DNA of 64,000 bases from contig NZ_JAAKEG010000009.1 of NCBI RefSeq assembly GCF_011039075.1, positions 32,862 to 96,861 of the forward strand, given 5' to 3'. Shown one piece after another: positions 24,382 through 33,404 of this stretch (its first letter is position 1; each line of letters begins with the position of its first letter). The DNA is from Adlercreutzia sp. ZJ304. Lineage in GTDB: Bacteria; Actinomycetota; Coriobacteriia; Coriobacteriales; Eggerthellaceae. Both the position numbers and the translations under genes were made by a program. Below the pieces are notes generated by a model, which saw only the letters and a program-made list of their open reading frames with translations, did no database searches and was not told where the DNA came from.

Positions 24382-24866
24382 TGTTCTACCGCCCTAACTT
24401 CACCACAAGATGTGCAGGTTTCTGTTTCGGTTACTAATTCGTCGTAGGCTTCATTTGCTACTACTACCTCTGTCCATTCCTTAGTTTTTTGATGTGTTTC
24501 TGCAATGGGGACATTTGTGGTGTAGCCACTATGTCCTGTTGATGTGCGATGCTCTTCTGTTTTGCCATCTATTGTTTCATTGCAGATATTGCAAACTGTG
24601 TGTGGTACAGAAACAGTCTCATATGTTGCCGGATGCTGCACTTCGTAAGTTACAGCGTCGTGATGAACCAACTTAGTATCTGGCTGGAATATGTGAGTGC
24701 AAGTTTGCGTTTGCGCATCTGGTGTTTCTGCCTCGGCAAATTGGCGCTGTAGACCAGTAGATGTAACAACAATGGCGGATACCCCTACGCTTATAGCCAA
24801 TAAAACTATGGCGCATGTTATAAAAATCACGTGCTTAGTTTGCATCTGATTGTTTGTGGTATTCAT
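24378..24866 (-). CDS. Small membrane-anchored protein with Cys-pair repeats
   Basis: This 162-residue protein has an N-terminal signal-anchor (about residues 13-34) and an extracytoplasmic region with CxxC pairs: CNIC near residue 93 and CTSC near residue 154, with a lone CTH near 57. His-rich segments between them (VHHDAVTYEVQHPATYETV, EEHRTSTGHSGY) give a zinc-ribbon-like look. Similar 'HHDAVTY'/CxxC modules occur in large Coriobacterial surface proteins (from memory). It lacks a sorting tail, so it probably stays in the membrane. Its place between two adhesin genes, with a 4-base overlap to the next, suggests a role in assembly or as a minor subunit. Confidence 0.65.
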   Translation of the reverse strand: MNTTNNQMQTKHVIFITCAIVLLAISVGVSAIVVTSTGLQRQFAEAETPDAQTQTCTHIFQPDTKLVHHDAVTYEVQHPATYETVSVPHTVCNICNETIDGKTEEHRTSTGHSGYTTNVPIAETHQKTKEWTEVVVANEAYDELVTETETCTSCGEVRAVEQ

Positions 24867-24899
24867 TTTTACCTCCCTGATTACGTATACGAAAAAGTG

Positions 24900-27800
24900 C
24901 TAGCGCAATCCGCGTAGTGCTCTCTCTACAGCTGCTTGTGCTCTTCTGTTGCGCGCTGTAACTTGTCGTATTCCGTATATTGTTCCTAGCAAAGCTATAG
25001 CTAACATGCTTGCGATGCCGGCAATTATCGGACCTGTCGTATCGCCGGTTTTGTCATATCCTGTTCCTGCTGGTAGTATGTTTTGCCCAGATATATGTAC
25101 TGTCTGATCTGCAGATTCAATATCGGCGTGCATGGCTACTAATACTTTTTCGGAGTGGTCATCTCCTGTATCCATGCGTCTATAAAGATATTCATACACC
25201 ACAATATCTTTATCAGCAATGCCGGTTGCATCTAAGGTGAACTCAACGCTTTCGGTTCCGCTTGAAGCTGCTGGAACGAAATATTTACTGGCTTGTATTT
25301 GTTTGTCGGCTATCAGAAGTGGATTGCCGGTATTTCTGTCGTACAGCACCCCTTCTAGCGTGTATTCTTTGCCCGGGGTTAAGCCTTCGTAGCTGATTTT
25401 ATCTAGTATTTTGGCTTCAGAACTGTTCAGTAAATTATGATCTCCGTCGGTAGAATCGGTAGCCATTGTTTTTATGGTTCCTGTTACGAACAATACACTC
25501 TGCTCTTCGCTGTTTAAGTCCATTTCGGCACATACAGCTTCGCTAGAGCTAAGTTTTACTAGCAATATGCACGAGGTTGCCCGAGTACCTTCTAAATTGC
25601 GTGCATCCAAAGCGTATTCTAAAGTTGTGTTTCCAGACGATTTGTCTGCCTTGAAAGTGTGAGATGCGATTACAAGTCTAGAAGCTATGTCGTCGTATTT
25701 CTTTAGTATTTCACGCAGCGCATCTTTATCAAATTTGCGTGGATATTCGGTTTGTTTCTCGAACAGTTCTGCAAGAGTGTTTTCGCTATTGCTAATACCT
25801 AGTGCAGCAAGTAACTCTCGCATCATGCTCTCGGTTTGCGTAGATGCGTTGCTAGTCAAATCAGATTCGGAATATTGCAAAACGGGTAGCCCGGTGTCGG
25901 GGTCTATTAATATTCCATACGCTGTATATTCTTCGCCAATTACGGCATCTGCATACGAGACATCATCTTTTAATACCGCCTCCGAATCGGCTGTTACTTG
26001 TTTTGTATTTGTTCTCGCATCCTCCATATAGGTCCATGCGCTAATGTTGTGTATAGAGAAACTTTGGTTTTCGTTATTGGGGTCGCGGTCTTGAGCTACA
26101 ACAACATCGTCGCGAAGCAGCGTTTCGTATACCACGATGTTATCTCCGTCGCTTGTTCTGGAATCAAAATTGAATGTAACTTGAGTTGTGCCGTTGCTAT
26201 TTTCTGGGGTAAATGTGGTTTTTGAAACTACCGCATTACCATCTTCATCTAGTAAGTTTTCGACAAATGTTGTAGTTGCGTTATCTTCGCTTACAGTGCG
26301 TGTTTTTAGCATTAACTCTCCGTTTAGCGTGTACTGCCTGCCCGGAATAAGGTTTTCGTATTTTACGGTGTCCACTACACATGTTTCGCCATCGGCAGAT
26401 ACGGTACTATCGCCATCTAGCACATCGGCTACTATGGTTGCTATAGCTGGTTCACATATATTTACTGTTTGATCGGTATCTGAAATATCTTCATGTTTAG
26501 CTATTATTTCCCCATCTCTGTATAGCGTTTCAAGAAGCACTACATTTTGTCCCGCTAAGGCGCTGGTATCGCATTCGAATGTAAGGTTGATACTTCCATC
26601 GGTATATTCGGGAATAAAAGTTTTCGAGGCGCTGTATTGCTCATCTTGTGCATCCAATAATGGCTTGGCTGCATAATCGGTTTCCTCGGCGTTCAAAGAA
26701 TCGCTTTTTAGCCAAAGCGTTCCGCGAAGTTCGTATTCTTCACCCACGCAAAGATTTCTGTAAAAAACAGTGTCTGTTATGTGTGCTTCTGGGTCTGCTG
26801 TAACAATTTTGTCTTCATCGTTAGGGTCGAAGGCGTATGTTTTTAGAAATTGCTCTTTTATGTGTATTGTTTGGTTATAGTCGCTAACATCTTTGTGCTC
26901 GGCAATTACGGCTCCAGTTTCACTTTTTATTAACTCTTCGTATACAACGACATCGCATCCGGCATAGTTTCTGGAATCGAATGTAAGCGAAACTTCCGCA
27001 TAGCCATTTTGCTGTGTGGGTACAAATCTTGCGAAACCTGTTATAGGGTTGCCTTGCGAATCGGTTATAGATTCTCTTGTGTCGGCATCTATAAGCGAGG
27101 CATGAAGTTCATAGGCTTTGCCTTCGCCTATGTCTAAATTTGAGTATTGCACCCGGTCTACAATCTGGGTCTTTATGTCTGCATTAGCAACTTTTGACCC
27201 AGTTTCAAATTCGCGAGCATATGTTGATATAGCGCATTCTGCAAGTGCTTGATTGTCAAATGTTCCCAAGTCTACAACGTATCCTTCACGTTCTTCTATA
27301 GTAAGACTTGGTATTCTTATAAGAGATAACCCAGAGTTACCCGACACGCGCAACTCTTCTATCGAGTATGTTCCAAAAGGAAGCGCACCTTTAGCATTAT
27401 CTGGATTGCTGGTACCAAACCAAACCCCTGCAGACGAATTCAATTTCGATTCGTCTACCGCATTTTCGTTTACGGCTAAATCGTTTGCGTTTGTGTTGCT
27501 GGAATGTGCGACCCATTGTGCGCTTGTAGATGCTTGACCATTAGCATCTGTTACTACTATATGACTTTCTTTCGTAGTGTTGTTTGTTATGCGGAAAGGA
27601 ATATTAGCCATACGTCTTTGGTCTGATTCGCGGGCTTTTATGAATTTGAAATCGCCGCGGAATACCTGATCTGCTACGGAAGGCGCATTATATACAGTAT
27701 TTGTTTCATCTGTGCCTGCAGCTGTTATCTGACGTACTTGTACGCTGCTGTCGCTAAGATGATAGCCTTCTGGAGCCTTTGTCTCTTGTATTAAAAGCGT

Positions 27801-29054
27801 TCCTAGCGGAATAGCTGCAGCTCCCTCGGATGATCGATAAAATGCGTCCCCCGATACTAGGCACGAATCATCTAGCAGAGCATGTCCGTCTTCGTTTGTG
27901 CGAATTACCCATGTGCGCTTCGGATTGCCGCTTTGTTCGGCTTCGTCTTTATTTGAGTAATACCCATCGTAATAGCGCACGGTAAATTGCGCGTCTGCAA
28001 GAGAAGCTCCGCCTTGTGCTTGTCCGGTGTTTGTTTCAAGATCTAGTTTGGCTACAATTATTTGTGCTGTGTTGCATAGCGGTGTGTCGTATACATTGTT
28101 AGTATTAATTCGTGTGGTTGTTCCTTTTTGAACCTCTGTGCGATATGTGCTTTTGTCTAGTGCGTAGCCCTTGGGCGCTTCAAGTTCTTTTATAAAATAT
28201 GTACCTGTTTGCAGATAGTCTGATTTAGCAAATCCGCTATTATCTGTTGTTAATTCGGCAACTTTATCGCTGCATTCATTGTTGCGAAATATTCCGTACT
28301 TTGCATTTCCTAAAGAGTAGCATCCGTTTTCTTGTGTTGTTTCTTCATTTGCTGATACTTTTGAAAGATCTATCCAGCCGCCCGGCATGTACCCCAATAT
28401 GACTTGTGTATTGCTGCCGGTGTTTAGTTGGAAGCAGTTAGCTATAAATTCGCTAGGCACATCGCCTGTTCTTGCATAAATTCGCGCTTGGGGTGTGTTG
28501 GCGTTGAAGTTGCCGTTATTGTTCATTAAAACGTTGTTAAGTGCCCAAGATTTGAATTCGTCTGTAGTGTTATCTAAGGCTTCCTCGCTGCTGCAATTGT
28601 AAAAATCGCTAAGGACGATATGTGTCAAAATAAGATACTCGTCTTCGCCCATAGCTTCAGAGTTAAACCAAGTGCCCGGCCACATACTGGCATCGAAGCC
28701 GGGACCGCCATATCCAAACCAAAGGCACGCTGCTATGTCCTTTAGTTGATAGGTGTTGTTTTCATTAGTTGTGGTCATGCTAATTGGCGATTTTGCATAT
28801 GTGCCATTTGGCGGCGCTTTTTTAGAGGGAACGCCGCAATAGGCTATATTGCCGTTGGTGTACATATAATTCGTGCGGGCGGTTGAGTAATATATTTCTC
28901 TACCAATATCTAAGTTTGTGTTGTTTTCGGCATACGCTATGTCGGCTCCCATTGGAACCCCCGGTATCAGTCCTAATATCAGAGCTACCGCCATTAAAGT
29001 TGCTAGTGCGCGACGAGCGCGTATATTCGGTCGTTTAGTTTTAGTTCGTGCCAC
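24900..29054 (-). CDS. VaFE-repeat / SpaA-type surface adhesin or pilin
   Basis: This 1384-residue protein opens with a signal peptide (cut after ADIAYA, residue 42). The N-terminal head (about 43-240) contains AYCGVPSKKAPP and YLILTHIVLSDFY, as in VaFE adhesin heads. About three SpaA/Cna-B-like domains follow (KYGIFRNNE..FIKELEAPKGYALD; AQFTVRYYDG..LIQETKAPEGYHLS; FKFIKARES..). Then come five VaFE-type repeats (about 615-1320), each with TxA near the start, VVxE, and a terminal DxxQTV-like Gln; such Thr-Gln pairs can form stabilising ester bonds. The fourth repeat has a roughly 60-residue helical insertion. The tail is GTGYDKTGDTTGP, a hydrophobic span and an Arg-rich end. It is the first gene of the sortase operon. 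Confidence 0.88.
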   Translation of the reverse strand: MARTKTKRPNIRARRALATLMAVALILGLIPGVPMGADIAYAENNTNLDIGREIYYSTARTNYMYTNGNIAYCGVPSKKAPPNGTYAKSPISMTTTNENNTYQLKDIAACLWFGYGGPGFDASMWPGTWFNSEAMGEDEYLILTHIVLSDFYNCSSEEALDNTTDEFKSWALNNVLMNNNGNFNANTPQARIYARTGDVPSEFIANCFQLNTGSNTQVILGYMPGGWIDLSKVSANEETTQENGCYSLGNAKYGIFRNNECSDKVAELTTDNSGFAKSDYLQTGTYFIKELEAPKGYALDKSTYRTEVQKGTTTRINTNNVYDTPLCNTAQIIVAKLDLETNTGQAQGGASLADAQFTVRYYDGYYSNKDEAEQSGNPKRTWVIRTNEDGHALLDDSCLVSGDAFYRSSEGAAAIPLGTLLIQETKAPEGYHLSDSSVQVRQITAAGTDETNTVYNAPSVADQVFRGDFKFIKARESDQRRMANIPFRITNNTTKESHIVVTDANGQASTSAQWVAHSSNTNANDLAVNENAVDESKLNSSAGVWFGTSNPDNAKGALPFGTYSIEELRVSGNSGLSLIRIPSLTIEEREGYVVDLGTFDNQALAECAISTYAREFETGSKVANADIKTQIVDRVQYSNLDIGEGKAYELHASLIDADTRESITDSQGNPITGFARFVPTQQNGYAEVSLTFDSRNYAGCDVVVYEELIKSETGAVIAEHKDVSDYNQTIHIKEQFLKTYAFDPNDEDKIVTADPEAHITDTVFYRNLCVGEEYELRGTLWLKSDSLNAEETDYAAKPLLDAQDEQYSASKTFIPEYTDGSINLTFECDTSALAGQNVVLLETLYRDGEIIAKHEDISDTDQTVNICEPAIATIVADVLDGDSTVSADGETCVVDTVKYENLIPGRQYTLNGELMLKTRTVSEDNATTTFVENLLDEDGNAVVSKTTFTPENSNGTTQVTFNFDSRTSDGDNIVVYETLLRDDVVVAQDRDPNNENQSFSIHNISAWTYMEDARTNTKQVTADSEAVLKDDVSYADAVIGEEYTAYGILIDPDTGLPVLQYSESDLTSNASTQTESMMRELLAALGISNSENTLAELFEKQTEYPRKFDKDALREILKKYDDIASRLVIASHTFKADKSSGNTTLEYALDARNLEGTRATSCILLVKLSSSEAVCAEMDLNSEEQSVLFVTGTIKTMATDSTDGDHNLLNSSEAKILDKISYEGLTPGKEYTLEGVLYDRNTGNPLLIADKQIQASKYFVPAASSGTESVEFTLDATGIADKDIVVYEYLYRRMDTGDDHSEKVLVAMHADIESADQTVHISGQNILPAGTGYDKTGDTTGPIIAGIASMLAIALLGTIYGIRQVTARNRRAQAAVERALRGLR

Positions 29055-29317
29055 GTCTATCTCCTAACCACTGCATTGCGGATATGTTTTGTCTGTATGA
29101 CTTTAGATATGAGATCTGACGTGTAGGTATCAAAAATGCAATATTTGATGACACTGAATTTCGTCTTCTTTTCGCATATATGCAATATTGGTTTAGACGT
29201 AATTCTCGTGTGCGCCTTGCGTAAAACTTACAAGAATCTTGCAAAAACCTTGCAGCATTTACCTCTTGTATCGCACAATATGTAAAAAATGATTCGCTTG
29301 ATTAGTTAAGGCGTTAT

Positions 29318-30427
29318 ATGGACATATTGTTTATGATCGTTTGCGCGGTTTTCACTATTGGCTTTCTCGTATTTATTCACGAAGGTGGTCATTATTTGGC
29401 TGCGCGGGCGTTCGGGGTTCGCGTTACGGAATTTATGTTAGGGCTGCCCGGACCAAGCATTGGTTTTACGAAGGCGGGAACGCGATTTGGCGTAACTGCG
29501 GTTCCTTTAGGTGGGTATGCCAAAGTTTGTGGAATGGAATGCGATCCGATAGACGAAAACATTCAACCTGTTCTCAATTGTGTGTATCGTAGTGGCTCTA
29601 TTACTCTTGACGAGGTTGCGCAATGCTGCAACATCGACCAAGAAGACGCACAAAATGCGCTAGACCAGCTGGTGGAATGGGGAAGTGTTATTGCGCCTAC
29701 CCGCAAGGATACGCAAGAAGTGTATCGCACGCCAGCCGTACAGCCCACTAGAAAACAGCGCCGTCAAGCTGCTCGTCTATGCGCTTTGGCACCTGCAGTA
29801 CAGCCGATGGGAACACCGCGTATAGTTGACAGCGCAGAAGCGCTTTTCAAGCGGGAATTATCACAACAATATAGGAATTTACCGTTTTGGAAGCGCTCGG
29901 TAATTTTGCTTGCAGGAATTGCTGCGAATCTTATTTTTGCAATTGTGGCGTTTATTTTAATTTACTCGGTTATAGGCTTTGATGTTTCGCATCCCGACAC
30001 AGGCGAAATCGTGCATGTAATAGTTAGCCCAGATAAAGCTATAACGGCTGGGTTCACATATATTGGAATGACAATTCAGGCTATTCTTGGTCTATTCAAT
30101 CCGGCTACAGCGGCGCAGACTGTATCGAATTCCACTAGCATAGTTGGCATTGCCGTTATGTCGGCTGACTATTTCGCTGCGGGCGTAGCTGAAGCACTGT
30201 TCTTTATGGCGATAATTTCTGTTTCGTTGGGATTGATGAATCTGCTTCCTATTCCGCCGCTAGATGGCGGGCGCTTTGTTGTAGAGGTCTTTCAGAAAAT
30301 CAGCCGCCGTCAAGTTTCCACCCGCGTGATGGGATATCTCTCATTAGTTGGAATGACGCTTTTTATTGGCTTGTTCGTTATTATGCTAAATCAAGATGTA
30401 CAACGCTTTATCTTCGGTAATTGGTGA
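29318..30427 (+). CDS. rseP: RseP-like site-2 protease lacking a recognisable PDZ domain
   Basis: This M50 intramembrane metalloprotease has the zinc motif HEGGH (residues 21-25) in the first membrane segment and LPIPPLDGGR near residue 325 in the third. Typical RseP has one or two PDZ domains between its second and third membrane segments. Here that stretch is short (about 225-255) and no PDZ is seen. Instead, about 100 residues are inserted after GGYAKVCG (about 72-175); part of it (VLNCVYRSGSITLDEVAQC to LVEWGSVIAP) looks like a small winged-helix, followed by a basic linker. Length is 369. It precedes ispG and proS in the usual order, so the gene identity is secure, but substrate gating must differ. 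Confidence 0.88.
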   Translation: MDILFMIVCAVFTIGFLVFIHEGGHYLAARAFGVRVTEFMLGLPGPSIGFTKAGTRFGVTAVPLGGYAKVCGMECDPIDENIQPVLNCVYRSGSITLDEVAQCCNIDQEDAQNALDQLVEWGSVIAPTRKDTQEVYRTPAVQPTRKQRRQAARLCALAPAVQPMGTPRIVDSAEALFKRELSQQYRNLPFWKRSVILLAGIAANLIFAIVAFILIYSVIGFDVSHPDTGEIVHVIVSPDKAITAGFTYIGMTIQAILGLFNPATAAQTVSNSTSIVGIAVMSADYFAAGVAEALFFMAIISVSLGLMNLLPIPPLDGGRFVVEVFQKISRRQVSTRVMGYLSLVGMTLFIGLFVIMLNQDVQRFIFGNW

Positions 30428-30433
30428 TGGATA

Positions 30434-30472
30434 ATCCTTAGGTGAAGATAGCGGCTTTAAGGATGGTTTTTT
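30434..30472 (+). terminator. Hairpin with T run just before ispG
   Basis: ATCCTTA (30434-30440) pairs with TAAGGAT (30458-30464), followed by GGTTTTTT (30465-30472). It resembles a weak Rho-independent terminator but ends 3 bases before the ispG GTG, and AAGGATGG within its 3' arm is the likely ribosome-binding site. It could attenuate read-through or mask ispG translation. Confidence 0.4.
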
Positions 30473-30474
30473 AG

Positions 30475-31593
30475 GTGGAAAACGTTATTTCGGATACGGA
30501 TATTTCTGTGGAAAACATGTCTTCGGTGCGCGACAATACTCATCAAGTTATGGTTGGCAGACGAAGCGCGGGTGGAGTTGCCATAGGTGGTGGGGCTCCT
30601 GTTTCTGTACAATCGATGCTTAGCTGTCCTGCAACTGATGTTTCAGCAAATCTAAATCAGATAGAGCGCTTGGCAGAAGCGGGATGCGAAATAGTGCGAA
30701 TGGCTATTCCGAATCATGATGCTCTTCCCGCTTTTCAACAAGTTTGCGAAAAATCGCCGCTGCCGGTAGTTGCCGATGTCCATTTCGATGCACGAATAGC
30801 AATGCGTGCTGCGTGGAGCGGTGCGGCGAAACTTAGGATAAATCCCGGCAATATTGGGGGTTTAGAAAACACAAACATGGTCATAGATGCGGCGCGCGGC
30901 GCGGGAATTCCTATACGTATCGGGGTAAACGCCGGGTCGCTCGATTCTGCTTTGGCAGCACGCAAAGACCTTACGCTGCCCGAGAAGCTGGCTGAATCTG
31001 CTGCGGAATACGTGCGCTATTTTGAACAAGAACGCGATTTTCACGATATTGTAGTGTCAGCTAAAGCACACGATGTGAAAACGACAATACAAACTTATCG
31101 CTTGTTAAGCCAGCGTATACCCCATATTCCGTTACATATAGGAATTACTGAAGCCGGTACTGTTTTTCAGGGCACAATAAAATCTGCTGCTGGCTTGGGC
31201 GTTCTTTTAGAGCAGGGAATAGGCGACACAATGCGCATTTCGCTAACCGACGATCCAGTTCTTGAAGTGCGCGCTGCGTGGCAGTTGCTTGCGGCTCTTG
31301 ATATGCGGCGCAGAACTCCCGAGATTATAAGTTGCCCTACATGTGGGCGTTGCAAGGTAGATATGATTCCTATTGCCAAGGCGGTTGAAGAGGCGATATC
31401 GCGTCTAAATCGTCCATGCAAAGTGGCTGTCATGGGCTGTGTTGTGAATGGTCCGGGTGAAGCCGCCGATGCAGATGTGGGGGTTGCTTGCGGAGAAGGT
31501 CAGGGAGCCATCTTCTGTCATGGTAGAATTGTGCGAAAAGTTGATGAAGCGCATATAGTTGATGCGCTGATGGAAGAGGTCGAGAAACTCTAA
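30475..31593 (+). CDS. ispG: 4-Hydroxy-3-methylbut-2-enyl diphosphate synthase
   Basis: IspG reduces MEcPP to HMBPP with a [4Fe-4S] cluster, the penultimate step of the MEP pathway. The protein (372 residues from GTG 30475) shows GAPVSVQSMLSCPATD, VVADVHFDARIAM, LRINPGNIGG, and the cluster cysteines CPTCGRCKVD and VMGCVVNGPGEA near the C-terminus. The first 20 residues are not conserved; ATG 30523 is a possible alternative start. It follows rseP and precedes proS. Confidence 0.95.
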   Translation: MENVISDTDISVENMSSVRDNTHQVMVGRRSAGGVAIGGGAPVSVQSMLSCPATDVSANLNQIERLAEAGCEIVRMAIPNHDALPAFQQVCEKSPLPVVADVHFDARIAMRAAWSGAAKLRINPGNIGGLENTNMVIDAARGAGIPIRIGVNAGSLDSALAARKDLTLPEKLAESAAEYVRYFEQERDFHDIVVSAKAHDVKTTIQTYRLLSQRIPHIPLHIGITEAGTVFQGTIKSAAGLGVLLEQGIGDTMRISLTDDPVLEVRAAWQLLAALDMRRRTPEIISCPTCGRCKVDMIPIAKAVEEAISRLNRPCKVAVMGCVVNGPGEAADADVGVACGEGQGAIFCHGRIVRKVDEAHIVDALMEEVEKL

Positions 31594-31626
31594 AGTGGCG
31601 AATCTCGGCCGACTGAAGGAGAGTCG

Positions 31627-33378
31627 ATGACTGAGATAATCCACCTCAGTAGGTTTTATATGCCTACCCTAAAAGAGGATCCGGCAGATGCAGAAATAGC
31701 TAGTCACAAACTGCTACTCCGCGCTGGAATGATTCGCAAAACTGCAAGCGGAGTCTATACATTTTTGCCGCTTGGTCTTCGAGTGCTGCGAAAAGTTGAG
31801 AATATCGTACGTGAAGAAATGGATGCAATCGGTGCGCAAGAGATAATGATGCCCGCTTTGCAACCATCCGACTTATGGCATGAAAGCGGTCGCTGGGATG
31901 ATTATGGTCCAGAATTGATGCGTTTGCACGATAGGCACGATCATGGTTTTTGCTTAGGTCCCACACATGAGGAACTTATCACATCGCTAGTACGCGATGA
32001 ATTGCGCTCCTACAAGCAACTTCCCGTATCGCTGTACCAAATACAGGTGAAATTTCGTGACGAAATACGACCGCGCTTTGGTTTGCTTAGAAGTCGCGAA
32101 TTCATAATGAAGGATGCGTATTCATTCCATGAAACCCAAGAATCTCTGCAGCAGACATACGACGATATGAGCGGTGCGTATGGACGCATTTGCGATAGAT
32201 GTGCGCTTTCTTGGCGTGCGGTAGATGCCGACTCTGGTCAGATTGGTGGTAGCGTAACTACTGAATTTATGGCACTTGCCGAATCGGGCGAGGCTGAACT
32301 TGTACACTGTGCATGTGGATATGCTGCTGATGCCGAGGCTGCTGAGTGCATTTGCCATCCGACCATGCACAAGACCGACACGATGCAGAAAATCTCAACT
32401 CCTAATGTTCATACTATCGATGAGCTAGCGGAATTCTTGAATATTCCAGCAAGTTCCACCGTGAAGGCACTTTCGGGCAAGAGCGCCGATGGTGAATTGG
32501 TGGTTTTCTTTATTCCGGGCGATCATGAATTAAACGATATCAAGGCTGATCGCGCTGTTGCCGGATTTGAGTTTCTGACCGACGAGGAAATGATAGCTTG
32601 CGATTTGCACAAGGGTTCGATGGGTCCGGTGGGGCTGCCGGACGAAGCGCGAATAGTAGCCGACCGCAACTTGCGCAATATTTCTATGTGGGCTGTTGGT
32701 GCTAACGAGGATGGGTATCATTATGTTGGCGCACAGCTGGGAATCGATTTTCAGGTGGATGAATGGGCTGATCTTTGCACGACCGTTCCCGGCGACTCCT
32801 GCCCCGAGTGCGGATGTGCACTACAGGGTGCGCGTGGCATAGAGGTTAGCCAAGTGTTCCAGCTAGGCGATAAGTATTCTCGCACCATGAACGCCACCTA
32901 TCTTGACCGCGATGGCAAAGAGCAGTTTTTCATTATGGGTTGCTACGGCGTGGGTGTCACCAGAACGTTGGCTGCTGTTGTAGAGCAACATAACGACGAT
33001 GATGGCATAATCTGGCCGCCATCTATAGCTCCTGCGCATCTGTGCATTTTGCCGCTATCTTCCGATGATGAAGTAATGAACGTTGCAAATACTATTGCGC
33101 ACGATTTGGCGCAGATGGGATTTGAGATAGCTATTGATGATCGCGACGAGCGGGCTGGCGTAAAATTTGCTGATGCCGACTTAATCGGATGGCCTTTGCA
33201 GGTAATTGTAGGAAAGCGCGGCTTGGCGGAAGGTAAGGTAGAACTGAAGCGCCGTCGCACAGGAGAGCGCAAAGATGTAACGCTAGATTACCTGAGAGAG
33301 GCTATGGTTTTTGTCAATGGCAAAATGAAGACTATGACGCGGGGTGGCACTAACATTTTCGCCACCTTCTTCGAATAA
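31627..33378 (+). CDS. proS: Prolyl-tRNA synthetase, bacterial type
   Basis: This is a class II aminoacyl-tRNA synthetase of 583 residues, the usual bacterial-type length. Motif 1 region: AGMIRKTASGVYTFLPLGLRVLRKVENIVREEMD. Motif 2: FRDEIRPRFGLLRSREFIMKDAYSF. Motif 3: YGVGVTRTLAA. An INS (YbaK-like) editing domain lies between motifs 2 and 3 (about 225-400). The anticodon-binding domain is C-terminal. GGAGAG lies 5 bases before the ATG. A Cys pair in the insertion region (CPECGC, near residue 395) is notable. Confidence 0.97.
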   Translation: MTEIIHLSRFYMPTLKEDPADAEIASHKLLLRAGMIRKTASGVYTFLPLGLRVLRKVENIVREEMDAIGAQEIMMPALQPSDLWHESGRWDDYGPELMRLHDRHDHGFCLGPTHEELITSLVRDELRSYKQLPVSLYQIQVKFRDEIRPRFGLLRSREFIMKDAYSFHETQESLQQTYDDMSGAYGRICDRCALSWRAVDADSGQIGGSVTTEFMALAESGEAELVHCACGYAADAEAAECICHPTMHKTDTMQKISTPNVHTIDELAEFLNIPASSTVKALSGKSADGELVVFFIPGDHELNDIKADRAVAGFEFLTDEEMIACDLHKGSMGPVGLPDEARIVADRNLRNISMWAVGANEDGYHYVGAQLGIDFQVDEWADLCTTVPGDSCPECGCALQGARGIEVSQVFQLGDKYSRTMNATYLDRDGKEQFFIMGCYGVGVTRTLAAVVEQHNDDDGIIWPPSIAPAHLCILPLSSDDEVMNVANTIAHDLAQMGFEIAIDDRDERAGVKFADADLIGWPLQVIVGKRGLAEGKVELKRRRTGERKDVTLDYLREAMVFVNGKMKTMTRGGTNIFATFFE

Positions 33379-33404
33379 GTAATATTGGAAACGGCATATA
33401 ACAC

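Noticed and set aside
25474..26472. Plus-strand frames across the VaFE adhesin gene
   Set aside because: These lie antisense to well-defined VaFE repeats, lack start signals, and have Ser/Val-rich shadow composition.
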